NCBI GenBank assembly: GCA_017412055.1
Contig: JAFQOW010000040.1
Span: 1-64,000, forward strand
Origin: Lachnospiraceae bacterium
GTDB taxonomy: Bacteria; Bacillota; Clostridia; Lachnospirales; Lachnospiraceae
DNA length: 64,000 bases
Direction of reading: 5' to 3'
A program made the position numbers and the translations under genes. Shown here in pieces: positions 26,281-35,211 of this stretch; within the stretch, counting starts at the first letter, position 1, and each line of letters opens with the position of its first letter. The notes under the pieces were generated by a model. It was not told where the DNA came from. It made no database searches and saw only the letters and a list, made by a program, of their open reading frames with translations.

Positions 26281-26691
26281 CTATTCGCTTATTTCTATCT
26301 CAACCTTGCACTTAGATATAAAGTTTCCATCTAATTCAAGATTATATACAGTAGTTATCTTATAACCCTTGTCAATTTCTTTAAGGTCATACTCTTCTGT
26401 CTTTATACACATATCATAATCACCTATAAAAGTGTGATACTTGCTTTTATGGGTATAACCACACTCATAACGCATCTCTGTCTTAGTTACACCCATTTTC
26501 GATACCGTCAAGAAATTCTCATCAAACTTAAGGATAGTCCTAATGGGAGCCATACCATCATTCTGTTCATTGTACATAACTATGTTTACGCCATCTCTAT
26601 TACCCATTATACCATTAGCAGTCATGTTGATTTGTTCATCTGTATCGTACATATGACTAGTGTATGAAATTGTTACTTGTTTTTTGCTCAT
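26281..26691 (-). CDS. DUF1934 family beta-barrel protein
   Basis: A 136-residue protein with the DUF1934 (YwiB-like) pattern: VTISYTSHMYDTDEQINMTA, a central strand pair ending ILKFDENFLTVSKMG, and the C-terminal YNLELDGNFISKCKVEIEIS. The family has a small lipocalin-like barrel fold and no known function. Start chosen is ATG 26691 with TGAGG, which overlaps the end of the upstream 57-residue gene; the two are probably co-translated. Confidence 0.75.
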   Translation of the reverse strand: MSKKQVTISYTSHMYDTDEQINMTANGIMGNRDGVNIVMYNEQNDGMAPIRTILKFDENFLTVSKMGVTKTEMRYECGYTHKSKYHTFIGDYDMCIKTEEYDLKEIDKGYKITTVYNLELDGNFISKCKVEIEISE

Positions 26692-26699
26692 AAAATACC

Positions 26700-26873
26700 T
26701 CAAAAATTACTATTGATTACTTTAGTAAAATTTCTTTCCAATTCATCAAACACCTCATCCATATCGTATAAAGCATTTTCTTGAACATCTTTTAATCCTT
26801 CGTTTATTAAGTTACGAATTTCTTGTCTTGCTTGTTGTTCTGGTGTATACATTATTTTCATAGTTGCTTCCAT
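26700..26873 (-). CDS. Small acidic protein, antitoxin-like tail
   Basis: A 57-residue product if ATG 26873 is the start; another in-frame ATG lies 12 bases further in and an upstream TTG is also open. The C-terminal half (RNLINEGLKDVQENALYDMD followed by EVFDELERNF) resembles the segment of ParD/RelB-type antitoxins in which a helix 'GLxDxxxxxxxxxDEVFxEL' binds the toxin. No toxin gene is beside it; the next gene downstream is DUF1934, sharing its ribosome site with this stop. The function is only a guess. Confidence 0.5.
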   Translation of the reverse strand: MEATMKIMYTPEQQARQEIRNLINEGLKDVQENALYDMDEVFDELERNFTKVINSNF

Positions 26874-26942
26874 ATCAAACACCGCCAAACGTTTTCTTTT
26901 ACAATAGTATAAACTACCTCTTCTTAAATAACAATAAAAAAC

Positions 26943-27722
26943 TTACTCCCTACGATTCCACTCCGTCATATTCTTCCTATACCACTTAGGCAAATGATTA
27001 TTCTGGCACTTCTCATTCCTTCTCTCCTCTATGGCGATAGTATCCACAAATAGCTTCCATAAATCCACATATTCATCATGAGCCATCTCATCAATTCTAT
27101 CAAAATCCACATCCAAATCATCCATCAGAAACCATCCTTTATAGCATGGGTGCACTGCTGCTATTTTATGAGTAGCGTCAAATATGACCCAATTTTCCCC
27201 TGGAAACCTGTCCGCAAAATGATTGCACATCATATGCAGAATATTACATTTGGGCTCAATCTTGGCATACAAACGCCCTCTCATATCACTGAATCTAATA
27301 AACTCTCTCATAAGATGAGACTCGTTATACGTCTTTCGACTAAGCTCAAATGCTCTCATCACCCACTTATCAGTAAGTTTATTTATAATTCCTTTTCCCA
27401 CCTTAAAGCCTCTAACCAAAAAAGCAAATAAAACCTCTCCAGCCTCCTCACTAAAATGACATGCAACTCCCATAGCCATATCGTATCCAGCCATTCCCAA
27501 CTTTTTTACAATATACTCTACAGTTTTAGCAGCCTTTGTACTATCCGTAGCTACCTCTATATAATTACAAAACAAATGCGCCTCATAATTATTCTTGGAT
27601 GCTACAGCTATATTATCATCATACTTATCCTTATAGACACTTTTCTTAAGGGCAAATCCATCATAAATCGCTGTAAATATCCCATCCAAGGTCCCATCAT
27701 GTAAAAGTACATATTCTATCAT
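26943..27722 (-). CDS. DUF4130/TIGR03915-type putative DNA repair protein
   Basis: A 259-residue protein matching the SAM-associated family TIGR03915: it starts EYVLLHDGTLDGIFTAIYDGFA, has LMREFIRFSDMRGRLYAKIE and NWVIFDATHKIAAVHP, and ends with KWYRKNMTEWN. The family is nearly always encoded beside a radical SAM protein of the SplB-like TIGR03916 group and is presumed to act with it on DNA damage or modification. Here its ATG overlaps the radical SAM stop by one base (TAATG), so translation is coupled. A LexA-box promoter drives the pair. Confidence 0.88.
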   Translation of the reverse strand: MIEYVLLHDGTLDGIFTAIYDGFALKKSVYKDKYDDNIAVASKNNYEAHLFCNYIEVATDSTKAAKTVEYIVKKLGMAGYDMAMGVACHFSEEAGEVLFAFLVRGFKVGKGIINKLTDKWVMRAFELSRKTYNESHLMREFIRFSDMRGRLYAKIEPKCNILHMMCNHFADRFPGENWVIFDATHKIAAVHPCYKGWFLMDDLDVDFDRIDEMAHDEYVDLWKLFVDTIAIEERRNEKCQNNHLPKWYRKNMTEWNRRE

Positions 27723-29293
27723 TATACTCCGCCTCCCATCGTAGCTTTACTATTTGTCACAAAATGATTATCAAAAATATAATTATCACCATACATTTCC
27801 TTACCATAATAATCAAAAAGAGACATCTGACTATAATTGGCCTCAGCCTGTCCCACAGCCTTATGAGGCGGCTCATTATATATAAGATGATTTACAATAT
27901 AACTCTCCTCTAGCTTAGTATCGTACATCATCTTCCCCTTACAAGTAATAAAATAAAGCGCCCTTTTAAGTACCACGCCCATCTTCTTTAAATCACCAAA
28001 ATCGATTACTCCAAGTCTTCTAGCCTGAACTATCCTTCTCGCACTTTTAACACCTATGCCTGGAACTCTCAAAAGCACAGCTATATCCGCCTGATTAATC
28101 TCCACTGGAAAATGCTCCAAATGTCTTACTGCCCAATCACACTTAGGGTCAATATTCTCGTTAAAAAACGGTCGCTCCTCAGTTAAAAGCTCACTAGCCT
28201 TGAATCCATAAAACCTAAGAAGAAAATCCGCCTGATATAGCCTATGTTCTCTTAGCAATGGCGGCTTAACATCAAGAGCAGGCAATGCCGAATCATCATT
28301 TATAGGAATATAAGCCGAATAAAATACACGTTTTAAATCATAATTTTTATATAGCGCCTCTGCCACATTAATAATATGATAATCACTTTCCTTTGTGGCA
28401 CCTACAATCATCTGCGTACTCTGCCCTGCAGGGACAAAATATTTACCTCTTGTACCTATAATAAAATCATTATTCCTATTCTCAGAAATCACCTTTGATT
28501 CCCCAGCAAGCAATTTAGACGATAGCGCCGACTCATACAAATCATCCCCATAATTTCTCATCTGCATGGCACTCTTTTTATCAGTAATTCCATGACTTAA
28601 TCTATTATTAAAAATCCCTGTCTGAATCTGCTTCATAGGCTTTAAGATAGTATTCCTAGTCTTATGAGGAGCCATCTCTTTAAGTCCTTCGCCAGTTGGC
28701 ATCTCAAGATTAATACTCATCCTATCAGCCAGATACCCTATAGCCTCCACCAACTCCTGTGCAGCACCAGGAATCGCCTTAATATGAATATATCCATTAA
28801 ATCCATGGTCCACTCTAAGTCTACGCACCACCTCATACATAAGCTCCATAGTGTAATTAGGATTTTTTATCACACCTGAGCTTAAAAAGAGCCCTTCAAT
28901 ATAGTTACGCCTATAAAACTCCATAGTTAGCTTACATATTTCATCCGGTGTAAATGTAGCCCTTGGTACATCATTGGATGACCGATTTATACAATACTTG
29001 CAATCAAACACACACTCATTTGACATAAGTATCTTAAGCAATGAAATACATCTTCCATCCGCTGCAAATGCGTGACAAATACCACATGCCGCCGCATTTC
29101 CCATAGTTTTTCCATTGCCCTTTCTAGTGACACCACTGGAAGTACAAGCCACATCATATTTTGCTGCATCAGTTAAAATCTTTAATTTATACGATACATC
29201 CCTAAGGATAACTCCATCATCATAAGGGACATTCTTAGCTTGCTCCAATATGCTATTATCCTCTGCAAAAAATTCTTTTTTAATTATCTCCAT
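27722..29293 (-). CDS. Putative DNA repair/modification radical SAM protein (TIGR03916-like)
   Basis: A 523-residue protein. CVFDCKYC (~100) is the CxxxCxxC radical SAM cluster motif, followed by LFLSSGVIKNPNYTMELMYE and the TIM-barrel repeats (INLEMPTGEGLK). Near the C-terminus LRVPGIGVKSARRIVQARR (~415) is a helix-hairpin-helix DNA-binding motif. The family pairs with the DUF4130 protein downstream. It probably reverses or marks damaged DNA, but the substrate is unknown. Start chosen is ATG 29293 with GGAAGTG; an upstream in-frame start lies inside the operator region. The promoter carries two LexA-type boxes. Confidence 0.9.
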   Translation of the reverse strand: MEIIKKEFFAEDNSILEQAKNVPYDDGVILRDVSYKLKILTDAAKYDVACTSSGVTRKGNGKTMGNAAACGICHAFAADGRCISLLKILMSNECVFDCKYCINRSSNDVPRATFTPDEICKLTMEFYRRNYIEGLFLSSGVIKNPNYTMELMYEVVRRLRVDHGFNGYIHIKAIPGAAQELVEAIGYLADRMSINLEMPTGEGLKEMAPHKTRNTILKPMKQIQTGIFNNRLSHGITDKKSAMQMRNYGDDLYESALSSKLLAGESKVISENRNNDFIIGTRGKYFVPAGQSTQMIVGATKESDYHIINVAEALYKNYDLKRVFYSAYIPINDDSALPALDVKPPLLREHRLYQADFLLRFYGFKASELLTEERPFFNENIDPKCDWAVRHLEHFPVEINQADIAVLLRVPGIGVKSARRIVQARRLGVIDFGDLKKMGVVLKRALYFITCKGKMMYDTKLEESYIVNHLIYNEPPHKAVGQAEANYSQMSLFDYYGKEMYGDNYIFDNHFVTNSKATMGGGV

Positions 29294-29307
29294 AAAAAAA
29301 TCACTTC

Positions 29308-29359
29308 CAAACATTTGTTCTATTTTTTATATTATATCATTCGAACAAATGTTTGTAAA
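29308..29359 (-). promoter_or_regulatory. SOS promoter: sigma-A promoter with two LexA-type boxes
   Basis: Minus strand TTTACA (29354-29359) and TATAAT (29331-29336), 17-base spacer. CGAACAAATGTTTG (29342-29355) fits the Gram-positive LexA consensus CGAACRNRYGTTYG in every position and lies over the -35/spacer. A second box, with AGAAC in place of CGAAC, lies at 29308-29321 just after the -10, also covering the start of transcription. Confidence 0.85.
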
Positions 29360-29385
29360 GTGATTTTATGTCCCCTTTTATTCCC

Positions 29386-30195
29386 TTATTTTTCCTTATT
29401 TTTCTTAATAATTTCTAGTTTATTATCCTTAAGAACTGCTATCGTATACTCCTCTCCATTATATCTAAAATCAATAAATATTGGCTCATCTATTTCAAAA
29501 CTAAACGGTAATAAAATCCCTAAATGTCCTTGAGCAAGTTCAGTAAGGTATACAGTCTCATCAAATTCAGCATTTCCCGGAACCATAAGATAACGGTTTC
29601 CATTATATATCTTAATCCCCCATGCATATGGATTTATTGGTATAGCAGGAGTCTTTGCTTCATAATAAGAATTGCCTTCTTTATCCGCTCCACAGGTAAC
29701 AGACGCTCCACCATAATTCCATTCATCCTCTTCATTATTAAAATACAACTGATTAATATATGCCATATATCCGTCCACAACAGCAGTATTAAAAGCCCTC
29801 ATATCAACCTGTCCATTTTCATCCAAATATTGACTGGCATCAATCTCCCATACAACTGGATGTCCATCTACAAGCATAGTAATTTCCTTTGTATCTGGAG
29901 TTACCTTATTTGGAATTTCCTCTCCTCTAGAATCATCTGTAATTACATCACCCTTTTCTACAAGCATCTCTTTTTCCGTTTTCTCCCTAGTATCTTTAGC
30001 AACCTGCGCACCAGCTATACATACACTGGATAAAATAGTAACCGCACAAGCCCCGAGAATCAACATCTTTCTAAAGTTAATTCTTCTTTTACATCCTGTT
30101 TCCTTTCTCATTACTTCCTCAAGCTTTGCCTTTTTGTCCTCGGATAATCCTACTTCATCAAACATTTCCTTATATTGTTTTTGTTCTATATTCAT
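29386..30195 (-). CDS. Putative anti-sigma factor, membrane protein
   Basis: A 269-residue protein: short cytoplasmic N-terminal helix region (~1-42), one transmembrane helix (ILGACAVTILSSVCIAGAQV), then an extracytoplasmic part with WEIDASQYLDENGQVD and repeated beta strands. The gene overlaps the ECF sigma gene by 26 bases, the usual arrangement of a sigma/anti-sigma pair. There is no zinc ASD motif (HxxxCxxC). The assignment rests on topology and position. Start: ATG 30195 behind GGAGGG. Confidence 0.7.
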   Translation of the reverse strand: MNIEQKQYKEMFDEVGLSEDKKAKLEEVMRKETGCKRRINFRKMLILGACAVTILSSVCIAGAQVAKDTREKTEKEMLVEKGDVITDDSRGEEIPNKVTPDTKEITMLVDGHPVVWEIDASQYLDENGQVDMRAFNTAVVDGYMAYINQLYFNNEEDEWNYGGASVTCGADKEGNSYYEAKTPAIPINPYAWGIKIYNGNRYLMVPGNAEFDETVYLTELAQGHLGILLPFSFEIDEPIFIDFRYNGEEYTIAVLKDNKLEIIKKNKEK

Positions 30196-30700
30196 ACAAA
30201 TCACCCTCCTTAAGCTTGTCCTTTAAAATATCTCTTCCTCGCATCAACTGTTTTCTAACTGTTGCTTCTTTTATATCTAAGATTTCTGCAATCTCCTTTG
30301 ATGAATATTCCTCATAATAGTATAAATAAATTACTATTCTATACTTCTTAGGAAGACTCATAACCTGTTGATAAAGTTCATTCTTTTCTTCTATGTTATA
30401 TACTCCCTCTTTTAGCTCTTCATCTTCTAGGTACTTAGTCTTCTTATGCCATGGTGTGACAAACAGCGAATGACATTCATTTATCGTAACTCTGATAAGC
30501 CATCTTTTCAAATGCTCATCATCATTAAAAATGACACTTCCTTTTTCGCCAGATGGAATATTACTTATTCTTACTAATTTGCAGAAAACCTCCTGCGTAA
30601 TATCTTCGGCATCATATTTATTTCTGCAATAATTAAGGGCTATTCTATATACCATATCAGAATGTATTTTCATAGCTTCGACACATTCCATCATTGTCAT
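30170..30700 (-). CDS. ECF-type RNA polymerase sigma factor
   Basis: A 176-residue sigma-70 family protein. Region 2 is YDAEDITQEVFCKLVRI (~36-52) with HLKRWLIRVTINECHSLF; region 4 is LPKKYRIVIYLYYYEEYSSK, then EIAEILDIKEATVRKQLMRG (~125-160). It should guide RNA polymerase to a small set of envelope-stress promoters. Start chosen is ATG 30700 with GGAGGT; a GTG two codons upstream is possible. Its promoter region (30711-30775) is nearly identical to that of the ABC/lipoprotein operon, suggesting self-regulation plus control of that operon. Confidence 0.92.
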   Translation of the reverse strand: MTMMECVEAMKIHSDMVYRIALNYCRNKYDAEDITQEVFCKLVRISNIPSGEKGSVIFNDDEHLKRWLIRVTINECHSLFVTPWHKKTKYLEDEELKEGVYNIEEKNELYQQVMSLPKKYRIVIYLYYYEEYSSKEIAEILDIKEATVRKQLMRGRDILKDKLKEGDLYEYRTKTI

Positions 30701-30710
30701 AACCACACCT

Positions 30711-30775
30711 CCAAGTTTTTCTTTAAGTAATAATTTAAAAGGCCTTTCAATATTATAACTGTATAGAAGAGATTT
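30711..30775 (-). promoter_or_regulatory. Shared ~65 bp regulatory block, copy 1 (before the ECF sigma gene)
   Basis: From CCAAGTTTTTCTTTAAGTAA through CCTTTCAAT to TAGAA this block matches 36277-36341 at most positions. It directly precedes the sigma gene's Shine-Dalgarno. On the minus strand it reads ..ACAGTTATAATATTGAAAGG.., the probable promoter recognised by the sigma factor itself; no classic AAC/CGTC ECF motif is present. Confidence 0.7.
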
Positions 30776-30796
30776 TTCTAGATGACTTTTTTATCG

Positions 30797-31531
30797 TTAC
30801 TCCTCCCATTTATACTGCACTAGCTCCCCATCTTTAATCGCAAAATAAGTCTCCAGCACCTCATCTGTTTTAATTATTTCCCCTGTATCCATATTGTACT
30901 TAGATATACAGTTACCATTATCTACATCCTCGTAATAAATTACCCCTTTGTAAACAGTCATTGATTTGGCATTAACGCCCTCTAGTTTAGTTGCGTTATC
31001 ACTACGAAGATTCTGTCTCCATATACTTCCATCAGCCATCATATATATAAGCTCATGACCATATACAGCAGCTTCCTGAAACTTTTGTACTTTAAGTGAA
31101 CTCTCTATTTGAGTAAATAAATCTAAGACTGACACTTCTCCTTCGTTATATATTAAAACTAATTTCCTACCATTTGTCGAAAATCTATGTAATGACCTTT
31201 CGTCATCTTCTTTCGTTGCGTATATAAACCTTGTTTCCTTTGTTTTTGTGTTATATGCATATATTTTGTTTGTATCAAATTCAGTAATAACCCCTGTCTT
31301 ATAATACAATTCGTCTCCACATTGAATTAATTGATTCGGAAACTGTATTTCATTTAATTTACTTCCTGGCGGTTGAGGAATATAATTTTCTCCTGCAAAC
31401 GAAACACCAGTGGAAGATGTTGCAAAATCAGGCTCCCAAGTCTTTTCATTATACACATATATGCCTATTCCAAGTAACGCAAATAAACAAGCTGAAATTG
31501 CTATTCCGATAATATATTTTTTTATCTTCAC
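30797..31531 (-). CDS. Membrane-anchored beta-rich protein
   Basis: A 244-residue protein: N-terminal helix (YIIGIAISACLFALLGIGIY), then repeated beta-strand blades (IQCGDELYYKTG, KIYAYNTKTKETRFIYATKE, GHELIYMMADGSIW, KGVIYYEDVDNGNCISKYNM) that look like a DUF5050-type or WG-like propeller. It should lie outside the membrane. The GTG start overlaps the preceding permease stop by four bases (GTGA), with AGGAGG upstream. It is the last gene of the six-gene ABC operon. Function is unknown; a sensor or accessory of the exporter is a guess. Confidence 0.75.
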   Translation of the reverse strand: MKIKKYIIGIAISACLFALLGIGIYVYNEKTWEPDFATSSTGVSFAGENYIPQPPGSKLNEIQFPNQLIQCGDELYYKTGVITEFDTNKIYAYNTKTKETRFIYATKEDDERSLHRFSTNGRKLVLIYNEGEVSVLDLFTQIESSLKVQKFQEAAVYGHELIYMMADGSIWRQNLRSDNATKLEGVNAKSMTVYKGVIYYEDVDNGNCISKYNMDTGEIIKTDEVLETYFAIKDGELVQYKWEE

Positions 31532-32469
31532 ACTAATTTCCTCCTGCTCTTTTCACTGTTAAATACATAAGTACCAGCTATGGCTAATATCATAATCACA
31601 AACGTAACTATCAATGGTTTCCTTATGTCTGTCCCTTCAAAATATTTATAGCCACAAAATAGATGCTGTGGCAATAAATAAGGTTTCTCATATAAATATG
31701 AAAAGAAATAATACTCCATAAAAACCATCACACTTACTATCGCTGATAGATACATACTTCTTAACATCGAGGATATAAAACATATTATTATGCCACCCAG
31801 CAATAAGCCCAACAACTTAAGCAACATAGTTAACACATAAGTGCCTATTAATGATATATTCATAGGCGAACTCTCTATGATACTTTGAATAGGTGCACGC
31901 AGGCATCCCACTCCGATTAGTCTATCTGCCATAACAAACTCTAATATACCTTGCATAAGGACAAACAGTAATGAAAGTCCCGAATAGACTGCAAATCTTG
32001 AAAATATAAGATTCCTTCGTCCTAAGTACGATGTATTCAGCAGATTTCTAACTTTACTATCTGAATCGAGAGCAAATATTATCACAGAAAAAATCAATCC
32101 AAACATTATCAATGGTGTGTTTGTTCTAGGATTATAAATCAGTGCAATCCAGCCCCATCGGTATACTACATATGGTTCTTCCTTTGAAGCTAACTGTTCT
32201 CCAGCTTCACTTATAAATTGTCTATACGCAGCTCCTATATTTTCGCCTGGACCTACTATCTCATAATCTCTCTTAACCGTTTCTATTAATTCCCTATCTA
32301 TCTTACCCTCATACTTTTCATAACATTTCCGCGTTTCTTTATAACCCTCATCTTCTATAAATATTTCATTAGTTGAATACAACCAATATGCATTATATAT
32401 TAAAAGAAGTAGTATAACGATTATTCCCTTATGACCAAATAAAGTCTTCTTCAGCTCTGCTAATATCAT
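31528..32469 (-). CDS. ABC-2-type transporter permease, second subunit
   Basis: A 313-residue protein with about six hydrophobic helices (for example KGIIVILLLLIYNAYWLY near the start, then FGLIFSVIIFALD, LLFVLMQGILEFV, LLGLLLGGIIICFIS, AIVSVMVFMEYYFF and LIVTFVIMILAIAGTYVF). A large extracytoplasmic loop follows helix 1, typical of ABC-2 exporters of the bacitracin/lantibiotic or heme-export kind. ATG overlaps the stop of the first permease (ATGA). It should form the membrane part with the neighbouring permease and ATPase. The substrate is unknown. Confidence 0.8.
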   Translation of the reverse strand: MILAELKKTLFGHKGIIVILLLLIYNAYWLYSTNEIFIEDEGYKETRKCYEKYEGKIDRELIETVKRDYEIVGPGENIGAAYRQFISEAGEQLASKEEPYVVYRWGWIALIYNPRTNTPLIMFGLIFSVIIFALDSDSKVRNLLNTSYLGRRNLIFSRFAVYSGLSLLFVLMQGILEFVMADRLIGVGCLRAPIQSIIESSPMNISLIGTYVLTMLLKLLGLLLGGIIICFISSMLRSMYLSAIVSVMVFMEYYFFSYLYEKPYLLPQHLFCGYKYFEGTDIRKPLIVTFVIMILAIAGTYVFNSEKSRRKLV

Positions 32470-33407
32470 ATACTCCTCCTTGTTTTATTCATAAAATAAT
32501 TACACACATTTGTAATCAACATAACCACAAACAAAAATACCAACGCTATCCATAAATAATATGTATATCCATTACCTATCCTTACCACTATAAACTCTTT
32601 AACTAAATTTTTGCTTTTAAAGAATGAAAATAGGGAATAAGGATAATTCTTAAATGCTATATTATCAGAAATCATCTTTAATACTACATATGTACAAACA
32701 CTTCCAATTATCAAATGTATATTCCGCTTAAGAAAACATGCCAAAATATATATTATATTAGCTATAATTATCTCAATCACACATACACCGATTGCGCATA
32801 TGATTTTATATTCCAAAATACTCCCATTAAACAATGTGGCTCTATAACCTGGTATGTTATATAACTTCATACCATAATCTATTTCTCCCACAAGCTTATG
32901 TACAATTACATTTTCTATAAATAGGAACGCATTAATAAATACCACAACTGCAGCAATTGCCAATTGCTTAGCCAAATGTATTCTTCCATTTCTTTTTTCA
33001 GTAACAGATATAATCTGCGTCATTCTTGTCTTTCTTTCTAAATCAATAGATATAATAACTATGACTGCAACCAAAATAAGACCATACATAGCACTAGTCT
33101 CATAATTTACAAAGGCTACTTCCTCTGTTTCATATCCTACCTGTTCCTCATCATATACAAATGCAGTTATCTGTCTATCATAAAATCTATCTATGAAAAT
33201 GGACGATAAATATACATCTCTGCCCTCATCAATGTTTTCAAAGGCCTCATCTATCAACTTCTTATATGTTTCAGTAGTAGTCGTATCATAGACCTTTTCT
33301 GGATATAAAGATTTATAACTTGCTTCCAATCCATTAACAACAAAGAAAATAAGTATTATCAATATAACCGTCTTATTACACAGACATTTTCTCAATTCAT
33401 ATCCCAT
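32466..33407 (-). CDS. ABC-2-type transporter permease, first subunit
   Basis: A 313-residue protein with six predicted helices (TVILIILIFFVVNGLEASY first; then LILVAVIVIISID, LAIAAVVVFINAFLFIENVI, IICAIGVCVIEIIIANIIYI, LIIGSVCTYVVLKMI, YYLWIALVFLFVVMLITNV). Start chosen is ATG 33407 with GAGGG eight bases upstream; a TTG at 33422 would overlap the ATPase. It is preceded by the ATPase and followed by the second permease with a four-base overlap, so the three are one transporter. Confidence 0.8.
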   Translation of the reverse strand: MGYELRKCLCNKTVILIILIFFVVNGLEASYKSLYPEKVYDTTTTETYKKLIDEAFENIDEGRDVYLSSIFIDRFYDRQITAFVYDEEQVGYETEEVAFVNYETSAMYGLILVAVIVIISIDLERKTRMTQIISVTEKRNGRIHLAKQLAIAAVVVFINAFLFIENVIVHKLVGEIDYGMKLYNIPGYRATLFNGSILEYKIICAIGVCVIEIIIANIIYILACFLKRNIHLIIGSVCTYVVLKMISDNIAFKNYPYSLFSFFKSKNLVKEFIVVRIGNGYTYYLWIALVFLFVVMLITNVCNYFMNKTRRSI

Positions 33408-33411
33408 AACA

Positions 33412-34125
33412 CTATCCCTCAAAATACTTTTTGTATTTTTCTATAATAGATGCGCCCTTCTCAAACTTCTCGTTACATACAAGCTTTCCAGCATCTAATA
33501 TAAGCACGTTTTCTGCTATATTTTCCACATCACTAAAAATGTGCGTCGATATAATGACTATATGCTCCTTTGCATACTCCCTCATCATATCAGAAAATAT
33601 CCCTCGCTCTACATAATCAAGTCCTGTTGTCGGTTCATCAAGTATAAGCAGCATTGGCTCATTTAGCATGGCTTGAATGATGCCTAATCTATGTTTCATA
33701 CCACCTGAATATTTACTTATCTTTTTATTTCTGTGCTCCCATAGCTTAAGCCTCGTCATATACTTTTCTATGACTTCGTCACACTTTTTTCTAGGAACAT
33801 TTTTTACAGCGCCCATGTATCTTAAAAACTGTAACGCTGTAAATTCATCATAGTACCCACACTCTTGTGGCAAGAAACCAAGATGCCTTCTAAACTCCTT
33901 CGACTCCTTAGCATTATCCATTTCATTTAATAGAAAAGTTCCTTGATTCACCTCTATCAAACCTACTATTCCATTAATTAGTGTTGTTTTTCCTGCACCA
34001 TTATTACCTAGCAGAGCAGTTATACCTGCACCTATATTAAAACTAACATCATCCAATGCTTTGTACTCATTATAAATTTTTGTCACGTTGGAAACGGACA
34101 ATAAAGGCATCTTGTTCTCTTCCAT
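33412..34125 (-). CDS. ABC transporter ATP-binding protein
   Basis: A 237-residue CcmA-type ATPase: Walker A LLGNNGAGKTTLI (~36-46), Q-loop FLPQECGYYDEFTALQFL, signature KYSGGMKHRLGIIQAML, Walker B MLLILDEPTTGLDYVE, and the H-loop VIISTHIFSD. It powers the two permeases encoded downstream. The family exports peptides, lipids or antibiotics, or confers resistance to them. Encoded after two lipoproteins and probably under the neighbouring ECF sigma factor, it fits an envelope stress function. Start: ATG behind GGAG. Confidence 0.93.
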   Translation of the reverse strand: MEENKMPLLSVSNVTKIYNEYKALDDVSFNIGAGITALLGNNGAGKTTLINGIVGLIEVNQGTFLLNEMDNAKESKEFRRHLGFLPQECGYYDEFTALQFLRYMGAVKNVPRKKCDEVIEKYMTRLKLWEHRNKKISKYSGGMKHRLGIIQAMLNEPMLLILDEPTTGLDYVERGIFSDMMREYAKEHIVIISTHIFSDVENIAENVLILDAGKLVCNEKFEKGASIIEKYKKYFEG

Positions 34126-34143
34126 TTTCGTATATCTCCTTAT

Positions 34144-35154
34144 TTATTCATACTTATCTACAAAAATACATGTAGTTGATTTATACACACCATATTCCGA
34201 CATATCATCACTTAATGTAGCGACTGTAGCAAAAAAATTATCTATATTACTTACTAATTCTTCCTCGAGTTTAAACGTACAAGAATATTTTTTTCCTTTC
34301 TCGACTGAACACTTATAATACATATGCTCACCTACCTGAATCGGAATATTATTTCCCCAAAAAGCTATTACTATCTCTCCGTTACTACTTACATCAAATA
34401 CAAGTTCTACATATGTCGCATCACTTCTTTCCACTACAGTTCCGTATAATTCATCCTCACCTATATAAGCACTGACAGCTACCGAGCCTTCTGCACAATC
34501 TCCAATCACATTACATTCTAGTTCACCTATATTCAAATCTGTAAATTTATTGCACTGAACTTCATGTGGCCATCCATTTGATAGCGATTGCAAATGACCC
34601 ATATAAAATCCCCTACGTTTTACAATCATAATATCTGGCATAAGTATATTTTTCTCTATACATACATAAGATTCTGCTTCTTCAACATTGTTAAAATCAC
34701 ATGTATAATATTGCGTTTTAGATTTATTAGCACCTAATTCCACATTTGAAATATATGTAGAATTTCCATCTTCATCTGTAAAGCTTTGTGGAATTCCATT
34801 TACAAACATCATCATTCCTGCACTGAATGCAATATTTCCAGAAGTAACACTATATCTAATAACTTCTTTCCCATCCTTATCTACATGTCTAATTTCACTT
34901 CCAACCGAATATGCTTGAGAAGCCAAAACATCCTCAGGTCCAGATATATATTCATATGTTTCTTTCTCTGTAAAAGAACTATCTTCTTTATCCACAGCAA
35001 CACTTGAACTTTCACTTTCCTCGCTTGTCTCTTCCAGTGTACTTGATTCTTTTTGAGTTCTTTTTTCATCAATTGATTCCTTATCTGGACTTGCAGAACA
35101 AGCTACTAAAAAAACAGAAATTAACACTATACTACATTTCTTAACTCTACGCAT
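34144..35154 (-). CDS. Lipoprotein, paralogue of the upstream gene
   Basis: A 336-residue lipoprotein with a clear signal (MRRVKKCSIVLISVFLVAC, lipobox LVAC). A Ser/Glu linker (~30-65) precedes the main domain, which shares with the gene upstream AGMMMFVNGIPQSFTDEDG, VQVGEHMYYKC and the C-terminal FVDKYE; the two are tandem duplicates. An alternative start 12 bases upstream (ATG 35166) sits directly on the AGAAGG and is less likely. No known domain is recognised. It should be a surface partner of the ABC transporter encoded next. Confidence 0.8.
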   Translation of the reverse strand: MRRVKKCSIVLISVFLVACSASPDKESIDEKRTQKESSTLEETSEESESSSVAVDKEDSSFTEKETYEYISGPEDVLASQAYSVGSEIRHVDKDGKEVIRYSVTSGNIAFSAGMMMFVNGIPQSFTDEDGNSTYISNVELGANKSKTQYYTCDFNNVEEAESYVCIEKNILMPDIMIVKRRGFYMGHLQSLSNGWPHEVQCNKFTDLNIGELECNVIGDCAEGSVAVSAYIGEDELYGTVVERSDATYVELVFDVSSNGEIVIAFWGNNIPIQVGEHMYYKCSVEKGKKYSCTFKLEEELVSNIDNFFATVATLSDDMSEYGVYKSTTCIFVDKYE

Positions 35155-35211
35155 TTTATTATCCATCCTTCTAATTGTATAATTATTGATAAATTAGTTA
35201 TGTTTCCTTAT

